From Flavobacterium sp. 9 (GTDB taxonomy: Bacteria > Bacteroidota > Bacteroidia > Flavobacteriales > Flavobacteriaceae): a stretch of 64,000 nt of DNA. This document shows positions 17,837-26,516 of the stretch, piece after piece (the first letter of the stretch is position 1; the number at the start of each line of letters is the position of its first letter). The stretch lies in assembly GCF_002754195.1 (NCBI RefSeq), contig NZ_PEEU01000001.1, forward strand, positions 3,410,001 to 3,474,000, given 5' to 3'. Made by a program: the position numbers and the translations under genes. The notes under the pieces are model-generated. The model had not been told where the DNA came from. It was given only the letters and a program-made list of their open reading frames with translations, and did not search any database.

Positions 17837-18640
17837 TTATGCTCCTAAAAATTGTTTGCCAAATGCAGCGCGAAAAACTTCGTCTCCTTGTTCCTGTCTT
17901 TGTTTGTAAAGTGCTTTTGCATCTTCTCCTGCTACATATCTCAGTTGGGTTTTTCCGTCTGTTGCAGCTTCGTAAACTACGTCTGCAATTTGTTCCGGAG
18001 TTGATGCCATTTCAAACATTACATCTACATTTTCAAACATTTTGTTTGCCATTGCCTGATATTCTGGTTTAACGCCGGTGTCAAGAGAACCGTGAAGAAA
18101 TTCTGTTTTGATACCACCCGGAGAAACCGTTTTAATATTGATTCCAAACGGATTTAATTCGTAAGCCATACTTTCGCTCCAGCCTTCTAATCCCCATTTT
18201 GTTGCGTGATATACAGATCCTAAAGGAAAAGAAATCAATCCGCCAATAGAAGTTGTTGAGATAAACAATCCGCTTTTTCTTTCTCTGAAATAGGGAATAA
18301 AAGCATTGGTAACACGAATAACTCCCAGTAAATTTGTGTTTAATTGTTTCGTGATTTGATCGTCATTAAAGCTTTCCAAAGGTCCAATCAAACCGTAACC
18401 TGCATTATTAAAAACGATATCAATATCGCTTAATTCCAATGCTTTTTTAACGGTGCTTTGTATTTGGTCAAAATTCGTAACATCTAATGGTAAGAGGGTT
18501 ACATTGTTTAAGTTAGAAAGTTCAGTTTCTTTTTCAGGATTTCTCATTGTTGCGATTACATTCCATCCTTTTTGTTGAAATAATTTTGCTGTAGCTTTTC
18601 CTAATCCTGATGAAGCGCCTGTGATAAAAATAGTTTTCAT
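17837..18640 (-). CDS. SDR-family oxidoreductase
   Basis: A 267-residue classical short-chain dehydrogenase. Seen: the nucleotide-binding TGASSGLGKATAKLF at the N-terminus, NNAGYG, the catalytic Ser in TTSIGG and the YxxxK pair in YHATKWGLEGW, then SPGGIKTEF. Arg in ATMRNPE after the second strand suggests NADP(H) preference. The substrate cannot be told. Divergent from dnaE; the 327-base gap contains a TAAATTTG box (18857-18864) that may serve dnaE. Confidence 0.9.
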   Translation of the reverse strand: MKTIFITGASSGLGKATAKLFQQKGWNVIATMRNPEKETELSNLNNVTLLPLDVTNFDQIQSTVKKALELSDIDIVFNNAGYGLIGPLESFNDDQITKQLNTNLLGVIRVTNAFIPYFRERKSGLFISTTSIGGLISFPLGSVYHATKWGLEGWSESMAYELNPFGINIKTVSPGGIKTEFLHGSLDTGVKPEYQAMANKMFENVDVMFEMASTPEQIADVVYEAATDGKTQLRYVAGEDAKALYKQRQEQGDEVFRAAFGKQFLGA

Positions 18641-18967
18641 AATAATTTGTTTTAAATTGATAGGGCAAAGTTCAGGATAGAGTGCAGTTTAAAAGTGTCC
18701 ATTTTGGTGCAATGAGTATCCAAAATGAATAATCGAAGTTTTTAGCTTTAAATAATCTAAATTTTATCATTTTTATTGCTTTTTAACAGTTTCTAATAAT
18801 GATTTTGATTAATGCTTTTTGTGCAATTCTTTATTTTCTGAAGCCAAAAAAAAGCGTAAATTTGAACTTCCTCCATTTTCCATAAAGCAATTTTTATAAT
18901 CCATATAATCAGAGATTTATATTTGGAAAGATTGGAATTTGGAACTTAATTTTGCCTTTTTAAACTT

Positions 18968-21900
18968 ATGTATTTAATATTCGATACCGAAACTACTGGA
19001 TTACCAAAACGTTGGGACGCTCCAATTACTGATTCTGATAACTGGCCTCGCTGTATTCAGATCGCCTGGCAGCTTCATGACGAAATGGGGCAACTTATCG
19101 AACATCAGGATTATTTGGTTAAGCCTGACGGATTTAATATTCCGTATGATGCTGAACGTATTCACGGAATTTCTACAGAATTGGCTGAAGCCGATGGAAT
19201 CACGTTGGCAGAAGTTTTGGAGAAATTCAATATTGCATTAAGTAAAACCAAATTTATTGTAGGTCAGAATTTAGGTTTCGACGTCAATATTATGGGAGCC
19301 GAATTTCATAGAATGGGCGTAGATTCTTCTATGAGTTCAATGCCGGTTTTAGATACTTGTACAGAGGTTACGGCTTCATTATTAAAACTTCCGGGAGGTC
19401 GTGGAGGTAAATTCAAATTACCAACACTAACAGAATTACACGAATATCTTTTTAATAAACCTTTCGCGGAAGCGCACAACGCAACTGCCGACGTTGAGGC
19501 AACTACGCGTTGTTTTCTGGAATTAATTAGAAGAGAAGTTTTTACCAAAGAAGAATTAGATGTTCCGAAGGATTATTTTAAAGATTTCCAAAATAGAAAT
19601 CCACAGGAATTTCCGTTAATTGGTTTAAAACACATCAATCTTAAAAAAGCTTCTGATAAAATCAGAGAGCAGTTAAAAGCTTTAGAATCTGTTGGACAAG
19701 AACCTACGGTTTCACATTCTGACAGAGAGGATTTTAAAGAAGCAAAATACGCGCATTTACACAATCATACTCAGTTTTCGGTTCTTCAATCGACGATAGG
19801 AATTGGGAATATTGTTGCGGCTACAGCCAAAAACGGAATGCCGGCCGTTGCAATGACGGATACAGGAAACATGATGGGAGCTTTTCACTTTGTGAGCGCC
19901 GTTATGAATCATAATAAAGCAGCATCGGGAAAAAATAAAGCTTTGGTTGAAGCTGGTGAAGAACCAACAGAAACCGAAATAAAACCAATCGTAGGTTGTG
20001 AATTTAATGTCTGCGACAATCACTTAGATAAAAGTAAAAAAGACAACGGAAATCAGGTTGTATTGTTAGCCAAAAACAAAAATGGTTATCACAATCTGGC
20101 AAAAATGTCTTCGATCGCTTTTACAAATGGATTTTATTATGTTCCGAGGATTGACCGTGCGATTGTCGAAAAATACAAAGAAGATATAATGGTTTTGTCC
20201 GGAAATTTATACGGAGAAATTCCAAGTAAAATTCTGAACATCGGTGAAAACCAAGCCGAAGAAGCTTTGATCTGGTGGAAAGAACAATTTGGTGATGATT
20301 TTTATCTTGAGATTATGCGACATAATCAGGAAGATGAAAATCGTGTAAATAAAACCTTGATTGAGTTTTCGAAAAAGCACGATGTCAAATTAATTGCAAC
20401 AAATAATACCTATTATTTAAATAAAGAAGATGCCAATGCGCACGACATTTTATTGTGTGTAAAAGATGGTGAAAAACAAGCGACGCCAATTGGTCGTGGT
20501 CGTGGATATCGTTACGGATTACCAAATCAGGAATATTATTATAAGACAGGCGAAGAGATGAAAAAGCTCTTTGCAGATTTGCCTGAATCGATTATTAATA
20601 TTCAGGAAATTATAGACAAAGTCGAGACTTACTCACTTTATCGTGATGTATTGCTTCCTAAGTTTGATATTCCGGAAGAGTTTGTTGTTGTAGAAGATGA
20701 AGCGGATGGCGGAGTTCGTGGAGAGAATAAATATTTGCGACACCTTACAATGGTTGGTGCAAAAAAACGATACGGAGAAATTACAGAATCTATTCAGGAA
20801 CGTTTAGATTTTGAGTTATTAACGATTTCCAACTCAGGATATCCGGGTTACTTTTTGATCGTTCAGGATTTCATCGCCGAAGCTAGAAATATGGACGTTT
20901 CGGTTGGTCCAGGCCGTGGATCTGCTGCGGGATCTGCCGTAGCATATTGTTTAGGAATTACCAATATTGACCCTATTAAGTACGATTTGCTTTTTGAGCG
21001 TTTCCTAAATCCGGATCGTGTATCCATGCCCGATATTGATATCGATTTTGATGACGAGGGTCGTGGTCGTGTTATGGATTATGTAATTAATAAATACGGT
21101 CAAAATCAGGTTGCGCAAATTATTACTTATGGTAAAATGGCAACCAAATCTGCGATTCGTGATACGGCTCGTGTACTGGATTTACCATTATTTGAAGCTG
21201 ATAGAATTGCAAAACTGATTCCGGCAATGATGCCATCAAAATGGAATTTGGCGCGTTTTATTTCTGAAAGTGAAGAGGAAGTTAAAAAAGCGCTTCGTTC
21301 TGATGAATATGATAACGTAAAAGAATTAATTGCCATTGCCAATGAAGATGATTTGGCGGGAGAAACAATTCAACAAGCAAAAATTCTTGAAGGATCGATG
21401 CGAAATACCGGAATTCATGCCTGTGGTGTAATTATTACGCCATCGGATATTACGAATTTCGTTCCCGTGACCACAGCAAAAGATTCTGATTTATATGTAA
21501 CACAGTTTGATAACTCGGTTGCAGAAAGTGCAGGATTGCTGAAGATGGACTTCTTGGGTCTAAAGACCCTTACCTTAATTAAAGATACCGTTAAACTGGT
21601 AAAATATAGAAACGGAATTGATTTGGATCCGGACACTTTTCCAATTGATGATGTTGAAACTTATGCGCTTTTCCAGAGAGGAGAAACAGTTGGAATCTTC
21701 CAATACGAGTCACCCGGAATGCAGAAATACATGAAGGATCTGAAGCCAACGGTTTTTGGAGATTTAATTGCCATGAATGCCTTATATCGTCCGGGACCTT
21801 TGGAGTATATTCCGTCTTTCGTAAGAAGAAAAAATGGCGAAGAAGAAATCAAATACGATTTAGATGCCTGTGAGGAATATTTAGGAGAAACCTACGGAAT

Positions 21901-23506
21901 TACCGTTTACCAGGAGCAGGTAATGCTTTTGTCGCAATCGCTGGCTGACTTTACAAAAGGTGAGGCCGACGTTTTGCGTAAGGCGATGGGTAAGAAACAA
22001 AAAGATGTACTTGATAAAATGAAGCCGAAGTTCGTTGAACAAGCGGCGAAAAAAGGTCACGATGCAAAAGTTCTGGAGAAAATCTGGAAAGACTGGGAAG
22101 CATTTGCGAGTTATGCCTTCAACAAATCGCACTCGACTTGTTATGCCTGGATTGCGTATCAAACCGCTTATTTAAAAGCACATTATCCTGCCGAATATAT
22201 GGCGGCGGTACTTTCGAATAACATGAATGATATTAAACAAGTATCATTTTTCATGGAAGAATGTAAGCGAATGGGCTTACAGGTTTTAGGTCCTGACGTA
22301 AACGAATCGTACTATAAATTTACCGTAAATGATGAATATGCAGTACGTTTTGGGATGGGAGCGATTAAAGGAGTAGGTTCCGGAGCTGTTGCAACTATTG
22401 TAGAAAATAGAAAAGACGGTAGGTATAAATCAATTTTTGACTTGGCAAAACGTATTGATTTGCGTGCAGCCAATAAAAAAGCAATCGAAAATCTTGCTCT
22501 TGCAGGAGGTTTTGATTCATTTGAAGGAACAACCAGAGCACAATATTTTCATGATGATGGTGACGGAATTACGTTTTATGAAAAAGCGATGCGATACGGA
22601 TCGAAGTTTAAGGAAAATGAAAACTCATCACAGGTAAGTTTATTTGGAGAAGCAAGCGAAGTGCAAATTGCAGAACCTGTTGTACCTCCATGTGAAGATT
22701 GGAGCACAATGGAAAAACTTGCCAAAGAAAAAGAAGTTGTTGGGATTTATATTTCAGGACATCCTCTGGACGACTTTAGATTTGAGATGAAATACTTCTG
22801 TAATTCCCGATTGGAATCACTGAAAAGTATGAATGAATTTGTAGGGAAAAATCTAAATTTTGCCGGAATCATTAATAACGTGCAGCATCGTGTAGCAAAA
22901 AACGGAAAAGGCTGGGCAGTATTTAATTTAGAAGGATATGACGAAAGTTATGAGTTTAAGATTTTTGGTGAAGAATACTTAAAGTTCCGCCATTTCCTGA
23001 TTCAGAATAATTTTGCGTTCATAAAAATATTAATAAAAGACGGTTGGGTAAATCATGATACAGGTAAAAAATCTGATCCTAGAATGCAGTTTGTTGAGAT
23101 TAGACAATTGCAGGATATCTTAGAAGCTTTTGCTAAAAAACTGATTTTGTTATTGAACATAAAAGATTTACAGACAGAGTTTATCCACAAGTTAAGTGAT
23201 TTATTTAATCAGAATAAAGGTGATAATTCAGTGACTTTTGAAATCATGGAATTAGAGAAAATAAAACGTCTCGTTGAGGTCGAAACAACAAATGAGTTTG
23301 AAGAAACCGAAGATGCTGTTTTTGCAGACGAAAACGACGATAGTGATGCATCGCTTGAAGATACTAAGACTAAAGAGGTAAATGAAGTCGAAGAAATAAA
23401 AGTTGTAACAAAATTATCGATGCCAAGTCGCAGGTTAAAAATTAAGATTTCTGCTGAACTATTACAGGAATTGGAGAAAATGCAGATCAATTTTAAGCTA
23501 AATTAA
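18968..23506 (+). CDS. dnaE: DNA polymerase III alpha subunit with N-terminal exonuclease
   Basis: A 1512-residue replicative polymerase. Residues ~1-190 form a DnaQ-like 3'-5' exonuclease (FDTETTG at 5-11, GQNLGFDVNIM, HNATADVEATTRC). The PHP domain begins near 261 (YAHLHNHTQFSVLQS). The polymerase core has GPGRGSAAGS (~648) and the catalytic aspartates in PDIDIDFDD (~688-696), followed by the fingers, helix-hairpin-helix and an OB fold (LNFAGIINNVQHRV). Alpha subunits without the exonuclease are ~1160 residues, so the extra length is explained by the fusion plus a ~60-residue acidic C-terminal linker before a final helix. Proofreading in cis is inferred. The fused form is common in Flavobacteriia. 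Confidence 0.96.
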   Translation: MYLIFDTETTGLPKRWDAPITDSDNWPRCIQIAWQLHDEMGQLIEHQDYLVKPDGFNIPYDAERIHGISTELAEADGITLAEVLEKFNIALSKTKFIVGQNLGFDVNIMGAEFHRMGVDSSMSSMPVLDTCTEVTASLLKLPGGRGGKFKLPTLTELHEYLFNKPFAEAHNATADVEATTRCFLELIRREVFTKEELDVPKDYFKDFQNRNPQEFPLIGLKHINLKKASDKIREQLKALESVGQEPTVSHSDREDFKEAKYAHLHNHTQFSVLQSTIGIGNIVAATAKNGMPAVAMTDTGNMMGAFHFVSAVMNHNKAASGKNKALVEAGEEPTETEIKPIVGCEFNVCDNHLDKSKKDNGNQVVLLAKNKNGYHNLAKMSSIAFTNGFYYVPRIDRAIVEKYKEDIMVLSGNLYGEIPSKILNIGENQAEEALIWWKEQFGDDFYLEIMRHNQEDENRVNKTLIEFSKKHDVKLIATNNTYYLNKEDANAHDILLCVKDGEKQATPIGRGRGYRYGLPNQEYYYKTGEEMKKLFADLPESIINIQEIIDKVETYSLYRDVLLPKFDIPEEFVVVEDEADGGVRGENKYLRHLTMVGAKKRYGEITESIQERLDFELLTISNSGYPGYFLIVQDFIAEARNMDVSVGPGRGSAAGSAVAYCLGITNIDPIKYDLLFERFLNPDRVSMPDIDIDFDDEGRGRVMDYVINKYGQNQVAQIITYGKMATKSAIRDTARVLDLPLFEADRIAKLIPAMMPSKWNLARFISESEEEVKKALRSDEYDNVKELIAIANEDDLAGETIQQAKILEGSMRNTGIHACGVIITPSDITNFVPVTTAKDSDLYVTQFDNSVAESAGLLKMDFLGLKTLTLIKDTVKLVKYRNGIDLDPDTFPIDDVETYALFQRGETVGIFQYESPGMQKYMKDLKPTVFGDLIAMNALYRPGPLEYIPSFVRRKNGEEEIKYDLDACEEYLGETYGITVYQEQVMLLSQSLADFTKGEADVLRKAMGKKQKDVLDKMKPKFVEQAAKKGHDAKVLEKIWKDWEAFASYAFNKSHSTCYAWIAYQTAYLKAHYPAEYMAAVLSNNMNDIKQVSFFMEECKRMGLQVLGPDVNESYYKFTVNDEYAVRFGMGAIKGVGSGAVATIVENRKDGRYKSIFDLAKRIDLRAANKKAIENLALAGGFDSFEGTTRAQYFHDDGDGITFYEKAMRYGSKFKENENSSQVSLFGEASEVQIAEPVVPPCEDWSTMEKLAKEKEVVGIYISGHPLDDFRFEMKYFCNSRLESLKSMNEFVGKNLNFAGIINNVQHRVAKNGKGWAVFNLEGYDESYEFKIFGEEYLKFRHFLIQNNFAFIKILIKDGWVNHDTGKKSDPRMQFVEIRQLQDILEAFAKKLILLLNIKDLQTEFIHKLSDLFNQNKGDNSVTFEIMELEKIKRLVEVETTNEFEETEDAVFADENDDSDASLEDTKTKEVNEVEEIKVVTKLSMPSRRLKIKISAELLQELEKMQINFKLN

Positions 23507-23683
23507 ATTTTAACAGTTAAAATTTAGCGGAATGCATTTTTTTTTAGTTAAAAATATGCATGCATAATACTTTTTTAGTAATATTGCGTAAAATTACAAC
23601 GTTTTCGTGCCAAGTCTAACAAAGCAAACTTTAGACATATGTTAAAATATTCTATGTTTGTAAAAATTAATTAAATCAGAATT

Positions 23684-24652
23684 ATGAAAAAGAACCTATT
23701 TTTATTAGGATTATTAGTTTGCTCTATGGCCACAATGGCGCAAACAGAAAAAGCAGATAAACCAGAAAGTTGGTATTTTAAAATTGGTGGATCTTATTTC
23801 AACCAAACTGCTTCTACTGAATTTCCAACAGTTGGAGGTCAACCAGCAAATAGAGATGTTTATTCTGGTACTTTAGCAAGTAATAAATTGGTTTCAAGAG
23901 AAGGGGTTACAGGTTCTTTTGGACAAGGTTTTAGAAGTGGTATTACTGCTGGTTACCGTTTTTCTGCACGTTTAGGAGTTGAGGTTGCAGCGAATTATTA
24001 CACTAGTAATACTAAAACGATGGCGCAGACTACAGATAGAATGGTTACTCCAGCTCCTTCAGCCACTACTCCAGTTACATATTTAAGCTTTACTGCCGAA
24101 GGACAAATTAAAGCATTTGATGTGGCTCCTGCACTTGTAATGTTTTTAGGAGAAGCTCATGGATTCGAACCTTATACTAAAGTTGGAGTTATTGTTCCAA
24201 TTCACGGTACATTAGATATTGAAACAAATAGAAATTACTCAACTTTTGTAGGAGCAAATAAAGTAGCTAATACTGATGCATATTCAAAAGATGTAGTGAA
24301 GCCTAATCCAACACTTGGGTTTATGGCATCTATTGGTACTTCTTATAAATTAGGAAAACATATTTCAGCTTTTGCTGAATTAGAGTACCGTAACTTTACT
24401 GTACATGGAAAAACTAAAGAAACGACTGATTATACTGAAAATGGTGTTGATAAATTAAATACTTCAACTTCGTTTAGAGCAGCTTCATATTCTGCTAATC
24501 ATACTAATTATCATAGTTCTATAGATTCTAACTCTAATAATACTTTAACAAATGCTGCTGGTTTTGATAATACAAAAGCAACGGATGATTTAAGTACGTA
24601 TGTTGGAATTTCAGGTTTAGGTTTGACTTTAGGTCTTAAATACAGCCTATAA
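23684..24652 (+). CDS. Outer-membrane beta-barrel protein
   Basis: A 322-residue protein with a signal peptide (MKKNLFLLGLLVCSMATMAQ) and alternating amphipathic strands rich in aromatic residues and glycine (SGITAGYRFSARLGVEVAANYY, LGFMASIGTSYKLG, ISAFAELEYRNFTV, ending LGLTLGLKYSL with a C-terminal hydrophobic strand). This fits the OmpA/OprW-like 8-stranded outer-membrane protein class. A TATGTTTG box at 23653-23660 is a candidate -7 element 24 bases before the ATG. A strong terminator follows, so it is monocistronic. No specific function can be assigned. Confidence 0.85.
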   Translation: MKKNLFLLGLLVCSMATMAQTEKADKPESWYFKIGGSYFNQTASTEFPTVGGQPANRDVYSGTLASNKLVSREGVTGSFGQGFRSGITAGYRFSARLGVEVAANYYTSNTKTMAQTTDRMVTPAPSATTPVTYLSFTAEGQIKAFDVAPALVMFLGEAHGFEPYTKVGVIVPIHGTLDIETNRNYSTFVGANKVANTDAYSKDVVKPNPTLGFMASIGTSYKLGKHISAFAELEYRNFTVHGKTKETTDYTENGVDKLNTSTSFRAASYSANHTNYHSSIDSNSNNTLTNAAGFDNTKATDDLSTYVGISGLGLTLGLKYSL

Positions 24653-24676
24653 TTCTAAAGAGATTTATACTTTATA

Positions 24677-24713
24677 AAAAAGAGGATATTCATTTGAATA
24701 TCCTCTTTTTTAT
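24677..24713 (+). terminator. Rho-independent terminator of OMP gene
   Basis: Fifteen-bp perfect stem (core AGAGGATATTC / GAATATCCTCT) with an ATTT loop, running into T's. Confidence 0.9.
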
Positions 24714-24718
24714 TTTCT

Positions 24719-24767
24719 GTCATTTCGAACGAAGGGAGAAATCGCACAATCCCGAAGCTTTGGGACG
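24719..24767. repeat. Interspersed repeat, copy 1 (TGTCATTTCGA type)
   Basis: TGTCATTTCGAACGAAGGG followed by AGAAATCGCACAA, then TCCCGAAGCTTTGGGA. A second copy at 59038 differs at only two of the first 32 bases, and the palindrome TCCCGAAGCTTCGGGA recurs at 59111 and inside the regulator gene at 49926. Confidence 0.6.
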
Positions 24768-24867
24768 CAATCAAAATCGTCAATCTTTGTCGAATCACTT
24801 GTGTAGAATGGATTTTAATCCCTTGAACACGACGTAACCATAATATTTGCCATCCCAATTTTTAAAA

Positions 24868-24995
24868 TATTTTTCAGGAGCTAATCCCGCACCCGAGCCT
24901 GAAAGTGCGAACTGGCGAAGCAATCCGTTACAATCTTTTGCTTTTTTCTTTAAAAAGCAAAAGGATTTTCACTTCTATCGGGGCTAAGACAATCA
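24868..24995. repeat. Structured interspersed element (GCTAATCCCGC ... CGGGGCTAA)
   Basis: Begins CAGGAGCTAATCCCGC and ends CTATCGGGGCTAAG, with an internal hairpin CTTTTGCTTTTT / AAAAAGCAAAAG (24936-24963). The ends can partly pair (AGC...CCC with GGG...GCT). From memory, this layout is widespread in intergenic regions of Flavobacterium genomes. No protein is encoded. Function unknown. Confidence 0.5.
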
Positions 24996-25026
24996 TTTTC
25001 ATAAAAGCTTTTTTGTTTTTTATGAA

Positions 25027-25151
25027 TTGCCTCCAGCTTTAGCTGGAGAAAAAAAAATGAGAACAAAAAAGGCTTTAGCCAAAAAACCAATCTATTTGGC
25101 TAAAGCCCTTTTTACATTAGGAATACAAGCTCCAGCTAAAGCTGGAGGCAA
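25027..25151. repeat. 125-bp nested inverted-repeat element (MITE-like)
   Basis: The outer 22-base arms 25027-25048 and 25130-25151 are perfect reverse complements, and an inner pair (GGCTTTAGCCAAA with TTTGGCTAAAGCC) is nested within. Each outer arm is itself palindromic (CTCCAGCTTTAGCTGGAG, one mismatch at the centre). No open frame and no clear target-site duplication. It could be a miniature mobile element or a structured-RNA repeat. Confidence 0.55.
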
Positions 25152-25180
25152 CTCACAACTCACAATTCACAACTCACAAT

Positions 25181-26182
25181 TTACAATTGCAATTTCGAAT
25201 TCCTAAACTCCTTTAAAACTTCATCAATAACCCAAGTCGTTCGTGCAGCCGAAGTTCCTTTAGATGGATTAACACCTTCATTGCCTAAAAGTTCCGCAAC
25301 AATAGTTTCTATCAAAGGCTGTTGAATATGAAGCGGATTTTCGATTGTGATGCTTTCTTTCTCGCCATTTACATATTGAACATGAATCGGATCATTTCCG
25401 AAAGTAGAGAAAGAGATTTTTCCTTTATCGCCAACGATATCAGTATTATCATAACGCTCAAAACTGGCAAAATTCCACAAACCAGTTCCATGAATTCCAT
25501 TTTCGAATAGAAAAGACATAGAAACAGAATCTTCAGCAGGATAAGCAAGAAGTTGTTGACTTGCATGTCCGCGAACAGATTTTATCGGACCTAAAGCATA
25601 ATCTAGAAAATCTAGAGTATGACAAGCCAAATCGACAAAAATTCCGCCACCGGAAATATGCGGTAAAACCGTCCAGGGCAAATTAATATCGTCATCATAA
25701 CGAGCTTCAAACGGATGATATAAAACACAATTTACATGCCTGATTTTACCAATTTTGTTTTGATCTATAAGTTCTTTTATTTTTAAAAATCTCGGTAAAC
25801 TTCTTCTATAATAAGCCACAAACAATGGGACATTATGTTCTTTGCAAGCACTGATCATTTCGTTGCATTCTTCAAAGTTTAATGCCATTGGTTTCTCGAC
25901 ATAAACAGGTTTTCCTGCTTTGGCACACAAAATAGTATATTCTTTATGAGACGATGGAGGAGTAGCAATATAAACGGCATCAACTTCAGGATCATTGATT
26001 AAATCAACAGCATTTGAGTACCATTTAGGAACATTGTGGCGTTTGGCATAATCTTCGGCAAGAGCCGCATCTCTGCGCATTACAGCAACCAAAGCTGAGT
26101 TTGGCGTTTTCTGAAATGCTGGTCCGCTTTTTACCTCAGTTACATTACCACAGCCAATAATTCCCCATTTTACAATTTTCAT
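25181..26182 (-). CDS. Gfo/Idh/MocA-family oxidoreductase
   Basis: A 333-residue NAD(P)-dependent sugar-type dehydrogenase. Seen: Rossmann motif WGIIGCGNVTEVKSGPAF at the N-terminus, VYIATPPSSHKEY, and the conserved EKPMALNFEECNEM, followed by the C-terminal alpha/beta domain with GGGIFVDLACHTLDFLDYALG, where His and Asp are the usual catalytic pair. Substrate unknown, probably a sugar or inositol derivative. It is flanked on both sides by repeats and looks like a single-gene unit. Confidence 0.9.
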   Translation of the reverse strand: MKIVKWGIIGCGNVTEVKSGPAFQKTPNSALVAVMRRDAALAEDYAKRHNVPKWYSNAVDLINDPEVDAVYIATPPSSHKEYTILCAKAGKPVYVEKPMALNFEECNEMISACKEHNVPLFVAYYRRSLPRFLKIKELIDQNKIGKIRHVNCVLYHPFEARYDDDINLPWTVLPHISGGGIFVDLACHTLDFLDYALGPIKSVRGHASQQLLAYPAEDSVSMSFLFENGIHGTGLWNFASFERYDNTDIVGDKGKISFSTFGNDPIHVQYVNGEKESITIENPLHIQQPLIETIVAELLGNEGVNPSKGTSAARTTWVIDEVLKEFRNSKLQL

Positions 26183-26217
26183 TTTTCTGGTTTTTTAGTT
26201 AATTCAAATTTAAAAAG

Positions 26218-26512
26218 TTTGCCACGAATTACACGAATTATTTTCACGCAGATTTTGAAGGATTTAATTTTACCGCAAAGCACGCAAAGTTTTTGTCTCA
26301 GCTTGGCTTTGTAAAAACACAAAGTTCGCAAAGCTTTGTATTGAACCAGCTTTGCGAACTTTGTGTTTTTTATAAAATCTTCTAAGCATAAAATCTTTGC
26401 GTGCTTTGCGGTAAAATTTTTCAGCCACAACAAAAAATTCTTCAGCAAAAAAATAAAGCCACGAACTCACAAAATGACTCGTGAAATTCGTGGCTCTAAA
26501 AACTATAGACTA
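26218..26512. repeat. Cluster of GCAAAG / GCCACGAATT repeats
   Basis: Holds GCCACGAATTACACGAATT at its left end and its near-complement GAAATTCGTGGCTC at its right end, with many copies of CGCAAAGCACGCAAAG and TTTGCGTGCTTTGCGG in both orientations between. Open frames of 66-89 codons here are artefacts of the repeats. Confidence 0.6.
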
Positions 26513-26516
26513 AAGT

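Noticed and set aside
26179..26470. Two overlapping minus-strand frames of 89 and 66 codons
   Set aside because: They lie wholly in GCAAAG/GCCACGAATT repeats; coding potential comes from repeat words.
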